Shown: positions 6,466 through 14,601 of the stretch, in pieces | Numbering within the stretch: the stretch's first letter is position 1 | How the letters are laid out: every line of letters starts with the position of its first letter | Position numbers and translations under genes: made by a program | From: Phocaeicola_A sp964580305 | Lineage (GTDB): Bacteria; Bacteroidota; Bacteroidia; Bacteroidales; Bacteroidaceae | Length of the DNA stretch: 24,466 nt | Direction of reading: 5' to 3' | Assembly: GCA_964580305.1 (NCBI GenBank) | Contig: CAZOKL010000029.1 | Span: 1 to 24,466, forward strand | The notes under the pieces: model-generated | Told to the model about the DNA's origin: nothing | The model's database searches: none | Seen by the model: the letters and a program-made list of their open reading frames with translations, nothing else

Positions 6466-8280
6466 ATGAAACAAGCCATACTTTTAATATCCGAAACTGG
6501 GTTAAACATCGCCCGAATCATCTCCCGAGAACTCCATGATGCTCCTATCTATACACAGAAAACATTGGAAGGATGTCAGACAGTGCCATCTTTTGATTTG
6601 TTTCTCCGCAAACACTTTGCTAAACTGGATGCACTCATACACATTGGAGCACTCGGTATATGCGTCCGCCACATAGCGCCCTATATTGGAAACAAATACA
6701 AAGACCCAGCTGTTGTTTGCATTGACTCTACAGGACGGTTTGCCATCCCTGTCTTGTCAGGGCACATAGGCGGAGCTAACGAACTAGCAGAACAACTGGC
6801 ACGCACATTTGGGGGTGAAGCCATCGTGACAACCCAAAGCGACAACACTCATTTGTGGGCACTAGACACACTTGGCAAGAAATATAACTGGCGAACTTCC
6901 CAAAACCATACGGCCATAAATAAATGTATTTACCATTTCGTGGAACAACGCCCCACGGCTCTGCTCCTAGAAGTACGCGACCGCGGAACTGAATACTTAG
7001 AACGTACTTGCCCTCCACACGTAAGGATATTCCATCACTACAATGACATCGATTTCGAACAATTCAAACTGCTCATCACCGTGTCCCCTTGGATACACCA
7101 TGCACCAATTGACACATTGGAATTTCGTCCGCGTGTGCTTCGCCTTGGTGTCGGTTGTCGAAAGAATGCATTACCTGACGGCATCGCAGCATACATATCT
7201 CAAGAACTGGAAACACGCGGATTATCACATTTGTCACTTGCTGGAATAGCCACCATCGAACTAAAGAAAGATGAACCCTTACTTCCCGCGTTGCAAACAG
7301 CATTTCCACATACAGACTTACAAATTTTCCAACCGGACGATTTGCGCGACATCCAAGCCCCCAATCCTTCAGAAAAAGTTCTTGAGACAACAGGAGTCGC
7401 TAGTGTCGCTGAAACGACTGCCATCCGCGCTGCAAAATACGGTCCTCTCGTTCTGGAAAAACAAAAAGGAGAAGTGATCGAGGGCAATCAATTTACATTT
7501 GCCGTCGCCATGGACGCAGATTCATCACGCCAAGGACATATAGAGATTGTGGGAGCTGGTCCCGGCGATCCAGACCTCATCTCCGTCCGTGGAAAGTATT
7601 TCCTAGAACAAGCAGACCTGATTCTATATGCCGGTAGCCTGGTACCCAAGGAACTCACATTCTGTGCCAAAGAAGGTGCAACAGTGTGCAGTTCAGCCTC
7701 AATGACGCTCGAAGAACAGTTTAATCTAATGAAATCATTTTATGATCGAGGACTTTTGATTGTCAGACTTCACACGGGTGATCCTTGCATCTATGGTGCC
7801 ATAGAAGAACAAATGAACTATTTCGACCAACACAAAATGGACTATCATATCACTCCAGGCATCTCCTCATTCCAAGCAGCAGCAGCTGAGCTGCGTTCAC
7901 AGTTTACCATTCCCGAACGCGTACAGACCATCATTTTGACTCGCGGAGAAGGCCGTACCCCTATGCCTGAACGTGAAAAGCTACACCTCTTAGCACGCTC
8001 CCAAAGCACCATGTGTATCTACTTGAGCGCAGCCATTGCCGACAAAGTACAATCCGAGTTATTAGAATGTTATCCACCCACAACACCAGTTGCAGTATGC
8101 TACAAATTAACATGGAAAGAACAACGCATTTATCGGGGGCTACTGAAAAATCTGGCAAACATCGTGAAAGAACACAATCTGACCCTCACGACCCTTCTCG
8201 TTGTAGGAGATGCCATAGACAACCGTGAAGGCTTGTCACGTCTTTATTCTCACGAATTCAAACATCTATATCGCCCATGA
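6466..8280 (+). CDS. cbiG-cobM: Fused cobalt-precorrin-5A hydrolase / precorrin-4 C11-methyltransferase (CbiG-CobM)
   Basis: The 604-residue protein has a CbiG part: N-terminal domain with DALIHIGALGICVRHIAP (about 54-71) and LSGHIGGANELAEQLA, and the C-terminal CbiG domain from about 224 (LRLGVGCRKNALPDGI) to about 345 (TTGVASVAETTAI, AKYGPLVLEKQK). From about 358 a CobM/CbiF methyltransferase follows: VGAGPGDPDLISVRG, RLHTGDPCIYGAI, TPGISSFQAAAAEL and QTIILTRGEGRTPMP. CobM methylates C11 of cobalt-precorrin-4 and CbiG opens the delta-lactone, releasing acetaldehyde: two consecutive steps. CbiG marks the anaerobic (early cobalt) route. The stop overlaps the next start by ATGA (8277-8280). 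Confidence 0.93.
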   Translation: MKQAILLISETGLNIARIISRELHDAPIYTQKTLEGCQTVPSFDLFLRKHFAKLDALIHIGALGICVRHIAPYIGNKYKDPAVVCIDSTGRFAIPVLSGHIGGANELAEQLARTFGGEAIVTTQSDNTHLWALDTLGKKYNWRTSQNHTAINKCIYHFVEQRPTALLLEVRDRGTEYLERTCPPHVRIFHHYNDIDFEQFKLLITVSPWIHHAPIDTLEFRPRVLRLGVGCRKNALPDGIAAYISQELETRGLSHLSLAGIATIELKKDEPLLPALQTAFPHTDLQIFQPDDLRDIQAPNPSEKVLETTGVASVAETTAIRAAKYGPLVLEKQKGEVIEGNQFTFAVAMDADSSRQGHIEIVGAGPGDPDLISVRGKYFLEQADLILYAGSLVPKELTFCAKEGATVCSSASMTLEEQFNLMKSFYDRGLLIVRLHTGDPCIYGAIEEQMNYFDQHKMDYHITPGISSFQAAAAELRSQFTIPERVQTIILTRGEGRTPMPEREKLHLLARSQSTMCIYLSAAIADKVQSELLECYPPTTPVAVCYKLTWKEQRIYRGLLKNLANIVKEHNLTLTTLLVVGDAIDNREGLSRLYSHEFKHLYRP

Positions 8281-10097
8281 TTTTAATTTTAGGAGGTACA
8301 ACAGAAGGACGTATTGCTGTTCAAACAGTGGAGGAAGCCGGGAAACCTTTTTTCTACTCCACCAAAAATAAAGAACAGGAAATATACTCCACCCACGTTG
8401 TCCGTCTGTCAGGAACACTTGATGAAACTGCCATGGAAAAAGTGTGTCGAAAGAATGATATTCGGCTCATCATTGACGCAACACATCCATTTGCCATACA
8501 ATTACACCGTACAGCCTGCATGGTAGCTGTCCGTCTGCATCTTTCCATTATTCGCTTGGAACGAATTTATCCTCCACGCAATCCTGCATATATCTGGTGT
8601 GATGACTACGACGATGCCATACACAAACTAATTGCAGATAAACGCACACGCTTATTGGCTTTGACAGGTGTACAAACCATTTTTCGCCTGCGCCCTTATT
8701 GGCAGTCTGCAGAAGAGGACCGTGTATGTTACTTCCGTATTCTTGACCGACCGGAATCACAGGCCATAGCCTTAAAAGCAGGCTTTCCGACTGACAAACT
8801 TCTCTATTATCACACATCAAAAACAGATGAAGAACTGGACTTATTTGTGAAAATTCATCCGGATGCGATTCTTACAAAAGAGAGTGGAAATTCCGGAGGT
8901 TTTACCCAAAAGGCAAAGGCAGCATACCAATTGGGCATCCCAATGTATGTCATCCGACGTCCAGCCTTACCAACCTATACAACCACTGTCAATGGGCCAC
9001 ATGGACTACGGATGGCCATAGAGAAATTATTACCCGATTTCTACCCATTGCACAGCGGATTCACTAGTGGCTCGTGTGCTACAGCTGCTGCAAAAGTTGC
9101 TCTCATAGCTTTACTTACAGGAAAACGAATAAACGAATGCAGCATTCACCTACCCAATGGTGAGGAAATCTGCTTACCAGTCGAAAGTGTTGAAATCGCT
9201 CCAGACAAACACAGCGCCACAGCTTTTATTGTCAAATATGCAGGCGATGATCCTGATGTCACAAACGGTTCCCACATTGGAGCACGTGTCACTTTCTCTT
9301 CCACACCTGGCATTCATTTTTTACAAGGTGAGGGTGTGGGACGTGTCACTCTTCCCGGTTTAGGTATTGAAGTCGGCTCTCCGGCCATTAATGCAACTCC
9401 TCGCGATATGATAATTCGTGAACTATCTGCCCTTTGTCCGACACAGGGTATTGATGTTACAATCACCGTTCCAGGAGGAGCTGAATTAGCTACACGCACC
9501 TTCAATCCGAAACTTGGCATTGTTGGCGGCATATCAATCCTTGGAACTTCGGGCATCGTTCGCCCTTTTTCAACAGAAGCATTTATTCACTCCATACGTA
9601 AAGAAATCGAAGTATGTAAAGCCGTGGGTGCAAAACGATTAGTTATCAATTCCGGAGCACGAAGTGAACGCTATCTGAAAAGTTTATACTCAACCCTTCC
9701 ACCTCAGGCATTTGTCCAATATGGAAACTATATCGGCGATGCCATTCGCATGGCCGCCGAAGTCGGAATCAAGAAAATCACCTTGGGAATAATGTTAGGA
9801 AAAGCTGTTAAACTGGCTGAAGGCAAATTGGATACTCACAGTCGAAGGTCTGTTATGAACCATGATTTTCTCCATGCGCAAGCTGAATGCTGCGGATGTA
9901 GCCCTAACACACTCCATGCAATCAATCATATCACATTAGCCCGTGAACTATGGTCACTACTTCCTGACTCAGAAGCTGACGTTTTTTTTCCTCGCCTACT
10001 CATGTTATGCCACAGTCATGTAGATAAACTTCTACCAAGAGGTCACATACTTATTGTACTCATTGACGAGAACGGATGCATACGCTATCATTCGTAG
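8277..10097 (+). CDS. cobK-cbiD: Fused precorrin-6A reductase / cobalt-precorrin-5B C1-methyltransferase (CobK-CbiD)
   Basis: Residues 1-250 of the 606-residue protein are a CobK/CbiJ reductase: ILILGGTTEGRIAVQ at the N-terminus, IIDATHPFAIQLHR, and ILTKESGNSGGFTQKAKAA. From about 256 a complete CbiD domain follows: SGFTSGSCATAAAKVA, YAGDDPDVTNG, GEGVGRVTLPGLG, GGISILGTSGIVRPFS and GKAVKLAEGKLDTHSRRS. CbiD methylates C1 of cobalt-precorrin-5B and CobK/CbiJ reduces the product, so the two fused steps are consecutive. CbiD again marks the anaerobic route. Last gene of the operon; the convergent methyltransferase gene lies 151 nt downstream and I see no strong terminator between them. The gene looks more AT-rich than its 5' neighbours by eye. 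Confidence 0.93.
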   Translation: MILILGGTTEGRIAVQTVEEAGKPFFYSTKNKEQEIYSTHVVRLSGTLDETAMEKVCRKNDIRLIIDATHPFAIQLHRTACMVAVRLHLSIIRLERIYPPRNPAYIWCDDYDDAIHKLIADKRTRLLALTGVQTIFRLRPYWQSAEEDRVCYFRILDRPESQAIALKAGFPTDKLLYYHTSKTDEELDLFVKIHPDAILTKESGNSGGFTQKAKAAYQLGIPMYVIRRPALPTYTTTVNGPHGLRMAIEKLLPDFYPLHSGFTSGSCATAAAKVALIALLTGKRINECSIHLPNGEEICLPVESVEIAPDKHSATAFIVKYAGDDPDVTNGSHIGARVTFSSTPGIHFLQGEGVGRVTLPGLGIEVGSPAINATPRDMIIRELSALCPTQGIDVTITVPGGAELATRTFNPKLGIVGGISILGTSGIVRPFSTEAFIHSIRKEIEVCKAVGAKRLVINSGARSERYLKSLYSTLPPQAFVQYGNYIGDAIRMAAEVGIKKITLGIMLGKAVKLAEGKLDTHSRRSVMNHDFLHAQAECCGCSPNTLHAINHITLARELWSLLPDSEADVFFPRLLMLCHSHVDKLLPRGHILIVLIDENGCIRYHS

Positions 10098-10248
10098 GAT
10101 GACAATCACTATATTAAGTATTCACATACAACATGCTTCCTCTTCGTCTTCTCTGTGTCATGCATTCTCAGCACATTAATTTCTTCTATTGACTGATCTG
10201 AGGATAAAAGACTAAGAGCATGACATGATGATTTGTTTGCATGATAAA

Positions 10249-11001
10249 TCAAACTCGTCTCCTGAACTCAGCACAGACAATAGCCGTCGCCATGGCAACA
10301 TTGAGCGACTCTGATGTCATCTGCCCGGGTGGATAATTAGGAATGTAGAGGCGATGGCTCACCAGACGCTCCACTTCAGGACTGATGCCGTTACCTTCAT
10401 TACCCATGACAATCACACCTCGCGCCGACAATTCCTGCCCATAAATATCCTCTCCATCTAAAAAAGTCCCATATACCGGCACACACCCATCCAAACGACA
10501 AAGCCAATCTGCCAGCGGAACATAATGCAGGCGCACACGGGCTAGTGCTCCCATCGTGGCCTGCACGGCCTTCGGATTGAACACATCAACTGTGTGGAGC
10601 GAGCAATAGATATGACGGATGCCAAACCAGTCGGCCAAACGGATGATTGTCCCCAAATTGCCAGGGTCTTGCACATCGTCGAGGGCCAGACACAAATCTT
10701 CGCACGATGCATCGTCGTCAACCTCATCATCGGGCATCTCAAACACGGCCAGAACCTCCTGAGGCGTTTTCTGGAGACTTGCCTTCGCAAGTTCCTCCGA
10801 AGTGACCGACACCACTTCTTGCGCACGGAAGTGGGGATGAGCGGCCAGCCATTCGGGTATCCCCACGAGAATCCTGCACGGAAAATACCCCTCTAGGTCG
10901 CCCACCAGCTTGGCCCCTTCGGCAAGAAATGCACGTTCCTCCTTTCGACTTTTCTTCTGTTCCAAAGAACGGATATATTTGATTTTAGCCTTACTCAGCA
11001 T
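10249..11001 (-). CDS. TrmH/SpoU-family RNA 2'-O-ribose methyltransferase
   Basis: The 250-residue protein has the full SPOUT trefoil-knot signature: motif 1 DDVQDPGNLGTIIR (108-121, with the conserved Asn and Arg121), motif 2 VMGNEGNGIS (198-207) and motif 3 SESLNVAMA (230-238). The N-terminal segment (SKAKIKYIRSLEQKKSRKEERAFLAEG begins it) is the basic SpoU substrate-binding domain seen in RlmB/TsnR/YsgA-type enzymes. It uses SAM to methylate a ribose in rRNA or tRNA; the target base cannot be told. The gene faces the corrin operon. A possible promoter lies far upstream at 11336 with small reading frames between. Confidence 0.92.
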   Translation of the reverse strand: MLSKAKIKYIRSLEQKKSRKEERAFLAEGAKLVGDLEGYFPCRILVGIPEWLAAHPHFRAQEVVSVTSEELAKASLQKTPQEVLAVFEMPDDEVDDDASCEDLCLALDDVQDPGNLGTIIRLADWFGIRHIYCSLHTVDVFNPKAVQATMGALARVRLHYVPLADWLCRLDGCVPVYGTFLDGEDIYGQELSARGVIVMGNEGNGISPEVERLVSHRLYIPNYPPGQMTSESLNVAMATAIVCAEFRRRV

Positions 11002-11049
11002 AATTCTAAATGCTTGAAATAAACAACAAATAAAGGAACTGACAATGTC

Positions 11050-11151
11050 TCAAAGTTCTTCCTTGATGTCAATCCTATCGACCAAACGGGAAACGAGACT
11101 ATAGTCAATGGTAGCCACTTCACGTGTCATGACCGGCTTATCCAACGTCAT
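11050..11151 (-). CDS. Possible small protein (33 aa) or gene remnant upstream of the methyltransferase
   Basis: Minus-strand ATG at 11151 to TGA at 11050 encodes 33 residues, beginning MTLDKPVMTREVATIDYS and ending RLVDRIDIKEEL. The charged, well-mixed composition looks more like real coding sequence than random DNA, and the frame lies 48 nt upstream of the methyltransferase start on the same strand. An in-frame TAG sits two codons before the ATG. I recognise no family. It may be a genuine small protein, a leader peptide, or the C-terminal remnant of a decayed gene. Confidence 0.3.
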   Translation of the reverse strand: MTLDKPVMTREVATIDYSLVSRLVDRIDIKEEL

Positions 11152-11181
11152 CACCTACAGATACCCATGCTATTATTGCTC

Positions 11182-11283
11182 CTACACTTTTATGTAAACA
11201 GCCATAAAATTCTCATTTTTATTGATTCGACAATGATATTTCCATGACATGCCATCCTCTTGTTTCAGAAAAGAGATCACCAT
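11182..11283 (-). CDS. Possible small protein (33 aa) or gene remnant
   Basis: Minus-strand ATG at 11283 to TAG at 11182 encodes 33 residues starting MVISFLKQEDGMSWKYHC and ending FMAVYIKV. It would be the first frame after the predicted start site near 11323. Shifting frame near its end gives GAIIAWVSVGDDVG before the start of the next small frame, so the two frames may be pieces of one broken gene. No family recognised. Confidence 0.25.
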   Translation of the reverse strand: MVISFLKQEDGMSWKYHCRINKNENFMAVYIKV

Positions 11284-11304
11284 TTTTAGGAAATGATGAT
11301 ATAA

Positions 11305-11324
11305 TATAAAGTATGAACTTTATA
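11305..11324. repeat. Perfect palindromic hairpin next to a minus-strand -7 box
   Basis: TATAAAGT (11305-11312), loop ATGA, and ACTTTATA (11317-11324) form an exact 8-bp inverted repeat. On the minus strand it lies 5 nt after the -7 box, so it would form either the 5' stem-loop of the transcript or an operator at the start site. Confidence 0.5.
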
Positions 11325-11328
11325 CCGA

Positions 11329-11336
11329 CAAAGGTA
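11329..11336 (-). promoter_or_regulatory. Candidate -7 box reading toward the RNA methyltransferase
   Basis: TACCTTTG on the minus strand (11336-11329) matches TAnnTTTG. No good TTTG is seen 19-21 nt upstream. If active, it would start an mRNA leader of about 320 nt that carries both small frames before the methyltransferase gene. Confidence 0.45.
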
Positions 11337-11413
11337 GAAAATGCTTGGCACATTTCTGACATATGACGGACTCTTTTTAGAAGGGAAGGGTCGTCAGGTT
11401 ACATGATTTTGCG

Positions 11414-11421
11414 TATTTTTG
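11414..11421 (+). promoter_or_regulatory. Candidate -7 box for tamL operon
   Basis: TATTTTTG matches the Bacteroidetes -7 consensus and lies 31 nt before the tamL start, the normal distance. A matching -33 TTTG is not evident. Confidence 0.5.
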
Positions 11422-11452
11422 CGCATCAAACCAGTTTTGTCCCCGAACTCAC

Positions 11453-13750
11453 ATGCGCAACCGATGGCATAAATATATATCCCTACTACTCTTATGGATG
11501 ACAGCATCCTGCTCGGTGTCGAAGTTTATTCCTGAAGGAGAATATCTGCTTAACGACATCAAAGTTGTCTCAGATGAAAAAGTCGTCAAGCCGGCTGACG
11601 TCAGAGGATACAACCGACAGAACCCAAACAGTAGTTGGTTCAGCTTGATAAAAGTGCCACTCTACATCTATTCGCTGTCGGGAACCGACTCGACCCGTTG
11701 GATAAACCGCTTCATCCAAAAACTGGGTGACAAACCGGTGATTTTCGACGAAGAGGCAGCCGAACGCTCACGCAGGAATATGCAGCTGGCACTGCACAAC
11801 ATGGGCTACCTGCAAGCCGACGTCCAACTGCAAAAAGAAACGCGAAAGAAAAAGCTCCGCCTGAAATATCTCGTCCACCCCGGCCCGGCCTATCACATCA
11901 GTTCTTGGGACTATGACATCCAAGACGACAGCATCAGCTGCTATATGGCAGAATATGACTCACGTCTGATGCACGAACAGATGATGTTCAATGTAAACAT
12001 CCTTGACCAAGAGCGTCAACAGATAACCAATTACTTGCAAAACAGAGGGTTCTACCGATTCAACAAGGAATACATCACCTGCACGGCCGACACGGTGCGC
12101 AACACGTATTCGGTCGACCTTACCTTTCACATCGCACCATATGATGCCGTGTCACACACGATGCATTCCCGCTACCGCATCGGAGAAGTGAATGTCATGA
12201 CAGATTTCGACCTAGCGCGTGCCTTACGGCAAGACTTCGCCGGCTTCGACTCCATGCACTACAAAGGACTCAACATCTTTTACCCCGAACGCACATTCCT
12301 GAAACCGGAGGTACTGTCACAAAACATCACCATCGCTTCAAACAGTTACTATGACGAGTCCCGCCTCCAGCAAGTTCGCTCTTCGCTGGGCCGCCTGCAT
12401 GCCATCAAATATTCCGACATCTATCTCCAGGAAGAAGCTGCCGACTCCACAACACTCGACTGTTACGTGTTACTCTCACGCAACAAACTCAATTCATTTA
12501 GCGTTGAGCTGGAGGGTACCAACTCGGCCGGCGACCTCGGAGCTGCCGCTTCACTGTCATACCAGAATCGAAATCTGTTCAATGGCTCCGAGCTTTTCAC
12601 CTTCAAAGTGCGCGGAGCCTATGAAGCCGTGACCGGCCTGCAGGGCTACAGCAACGAGAATTACATTGAATATGGCGTGGAAGCCAGCATCAACTTTCCG
12701 CGCTTTCTCTTTCCGTTTATCCATGCAGATATTCGCCGACGAATACAGGCTACATCGGAAATCGGTATCCAATTCAATTCACAGGAACGTCCGGAATTCG
12801 GACGTCGCGTGGCTTCTGTGACATGGGGCTACAAATGGACTTACAAGCGCAAATGGCAACACCGTGTTGACGTGCTCGACCTAAACTACGTCTACATGCC
12901 CTGGATTTCTTCTACCTTCAGGGAGGAATACTTGGACAACCCGGAAAACTCGAACTCCATCTTGCGCTACAACTATGAAAACCTGCTCATCATGAAAGCA
13001 GGCTATGGTTTCACATACAACTCTGATGGAAGGGAATCAAGAACGACGTCTAACAACTCCTATTCCATCCGGTTCAACGTGGAATCTTCGGGCAACCTGC
13101 TCTATGCCTTCTCGCATCTGCTGAAGGCCAACCGCAACGAAAGCAACCAATACACAGTGGCAAACATCGCCTATGCCCAATACATCAAGACAGACTTCGA
13201 CTTTACCAAGAATTTCCTGATTGACCAGCGCAATTCCATCGTGTTTCACGTGGGCATGGGGGTTGCCTATCCATACGGGAACTCTAACATACTGCCTTTC
13301 GAGAAGCGCTACTTCTCAGGTGGCGCCAACAGTGTGCGCGGATGGTCTGTGCGCCGTCTGGGGCCGGGAAAGTTTGCAGGCAATGACCGCAACATCGACT
13401 TCATCAATCAGTCGGGCGATATTAAGCTGGATCTAAACCTGGAATACCGCACCAAACTGTTCTGGAAACTTAACGGGGCTTTCTTCGTCGACGCCGGCAA
13501 CATCTGGACCATCCGCGACTATGAAGACCAGCCGGGAGGAGTCTTCCGATTCAACAGCTTCTACAAACAGATTGCTGTCTCCTATGGCATAGGACTGCGC
13601 TTCGACTTTGACTACTTCATCCTGCGTTTCGATGGAGGAATGAAAGCCATCAACCCAGCCTACGAGAACAGCCGGGAACATTTTCCCATCATTCATCCCG
13701 ACTTCGGGCGCGACTTCGCCTTCCATTTCGCGGTAGGTTATCCATTTTAA
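11453..13750 (+). CDS. tamL: Translocation and assembly module lipoprotein TamL (Omp85/BamA superfamily)
   Basis: The 765-residue protein starts with a lipoprotein signal (LLLLWMTASC, lipid-carrying Cys20), followed by SKFIPEGEYLLNDIKV, the usual start of Bacteroidetes TamL. POTRA-like periplasmic domains occupy about residues 25-340 (NMGYLQADVQ and QNRGFYRF are typical repeats). The C-terminal half (about 345-765) is a 16-stranded barrel of the D15/Omp85 type, with the lid-lock motif region KRYFSGGANSVRGWSVRRLGP and a terminal aromatic strand FAVGYPF. By family, it works with a TamB-like protein in placing proteins or lipids in the outer membrane; no tamB is present in the window. First gene of a three-gene run. 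Confidence 0.88.
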   Translation: MRNRWHKYISLLLLWMTASCSVSKFIPEGEYLLNDIKVVSDEKVVKPADVRGYNRQNPNSSWFSLIKVPLYIYSLSGTDSTRWINRFIQKLGDKPVIFDEEAAERSRRNMQLALHNMGYLQADVQLQKETRKKKLRLKYLVHPGPAYHISSWDYDIQDDSISCYMAEYDSRLMHEQMMFNVNILDQERQQITNYLQNRGFYRFNKEYITCTADTVRNTYSVDLTFHIAPYDAVSHTMHSRYRIGEVNVMTDFDLARALRQDFAGFDSMHYKGLNIFYPERTFLKPEVLSQNITIASNSYYDESRLQQVRSSLGRLHAIKYSDIYLQEEAADSTTLDCYVLLSRNKLNSFSVELEGTNSAGDLGAAASLSYQNRNLFNGSELFTFKVRGAYEAVTGLQGYSNENYIEYGVEASINFPRFLFPFIHADIRRRIQATSEIGIQFNSQERPEFGRRVASVTWGYKWTYKRKWQHRVDVLDLNYVYMPWISSTFREEYLDNPENSNSILRYNYENLLIMKAGYGFTYNSDGRESRTTSNNSYSIRFNVESSGNLLYAFSHLLKANRNESNQYTVANIAYAQYIKTDFDFTKNFLIDQRNSIVFHVGMGVAYPYGNSNILPFEKRYFSGGANSVRGWSVRRLGPGKFAGNDRNIDFINQSGDIKLDLNLEYRTKLFWKLNGAFFVDAGNIWTIRDYEDQPGGVFRFNSFYKQIAVSYGIGLRFDFDYFILRFDGGMKAINPAYENSREHFPIIHPDFGRDFAFHFAVGYPF

Positions 13751-13770
13751 CATAACATATACAACAATTC

Positions 13771-14601
13771 ATGATACAATTCTTAAGCCTGGCAAGCGGT
13801 AGCAGCGGAAACTGTTATTATCTGTCAAACACAAATACATCCATCCTCATCGATGCAGGCATCGGTGCGCGTACCATTAAAAAACAACTGAAAGAATACG
13901 GACTCAGCCTTGAAACCATCAGTGCCGTGCTCATCACGCACAACCACATTGACCACGTGAAAGCTGTGGGACATTTGAGCGAAAAGAGCCGAATCCCCAT
14001 CTACGCCACACAACAAGTGCATAATGGCATCAAGCGGAACTACAGCTACTCCAGGAAAGTGGAGAGCAATGCACGCTATATTCGCACTGAGGAGCCATTT
14101 GCCATCGGTGACTTCCACATCACAGCTTTCGATGTGCCCCACGATTCGCTCGGAAACACCGGCTACTTCATTGAGTGCGAAGACGTGAACTTCTGTTTGG
14201 CAACTGATATTGGTCACCTCACGGAAACCATCAGTTCCTATCTGTGCCGAGCCGACTACCTTGTCCTAGAAACGAACTATGACGAGACAATGTTACGAAT
14301 GGGGCCTTATCCCGCTCATCTGAAAGAACGCATATTGAGCTCCACCGGCCATCTGAGTAACCGCGAAGCCGCAGAATTCCTGGCAAGCCATTATTCACCC
14401 CGATGGAAATATGTGTGGCTGTGCCATTTGAGTAAAGACAACAACCATCCCGACCTGGCATACAAAACCATCGAGACGAGCTTTCACAACATAGGTATCA
14501 AAATTGGCGAAGACCTCCAAGTCATCCCACTACGGCGCACCACCCCGACCGGCATCTTCCGCCTAAACGAAACACACACCCAAACAGAACTTAACAAATG
14601 A
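13771..14601 (+). CDS. MBL-fold metallo-hydrolase, YycJ/WalJ-like
   Basis: The 276-residue protein begins FLSLASGSSGNCYYL, the usual opening of YycJ-type beta-lactamase-fold proteins, and has the dinuclear metal motif THNHIDH (56-62). Further metal ligands are likely in the DVPHDS and ATDIGH segments, and a conserved WLCHLS lies near the C-terminus. Relatives are cytoplasmic, proposed to act as exonucleases or phosphodiesterases linked to DNA repair or cell-wall control in Firmicutes; the function in Bacteroidetes is not settled. It lies 20 nt after tamL and overlaps the next start by ATGA (14598-14601), so the three genes form an operon. Confidence 0.87.
   Translation: MIQFLSLASGSSGNCYYLSNTNTSILIDAGIGARTIKKQLKEYGLSLETISAVLITHNHIDHVKAVGHLSEKSRIPIYATQQVHNGIKRNYSYSRKVESNARYIRTEEPFAIGDFHITAFDVPHDSLGNTGYFIECEDVNFCLATDIGHLTETISSYLCRADYLVLETNYDETMLRMGPYPAHLKERILSSTGHLSNREAAEFLASHYSPRWKYVWLCHLSKDNNHPDLAYKTIETSFHNIGIKIGEDLQVIPLRRTTPTGIFRLNETHTQTELNK

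Larger units (their letters stand above)
11002..11452. other. 451-nt region between divergent genes
   Basis: No long reading frame. The minus strand carries two 33-codon frames (11182-11283 and 11050-11151), a -7 box (11329-11336) and a perfect 8-bp palindromic hairpin (11305-11324). The plus strand carries a -7 box for tamL (11414-11421). Confidence 0.6.

Noticed and set aside
10229..10251. Possible hairpin TGATTT/AAATCA between the corrin operon and the RNA methyltransferase gene.
   Set aside because: Only 6 AT-rich pairs with an 11-nt loop, overlapping the methyltransferase stop codon; too weak to call a terminator.
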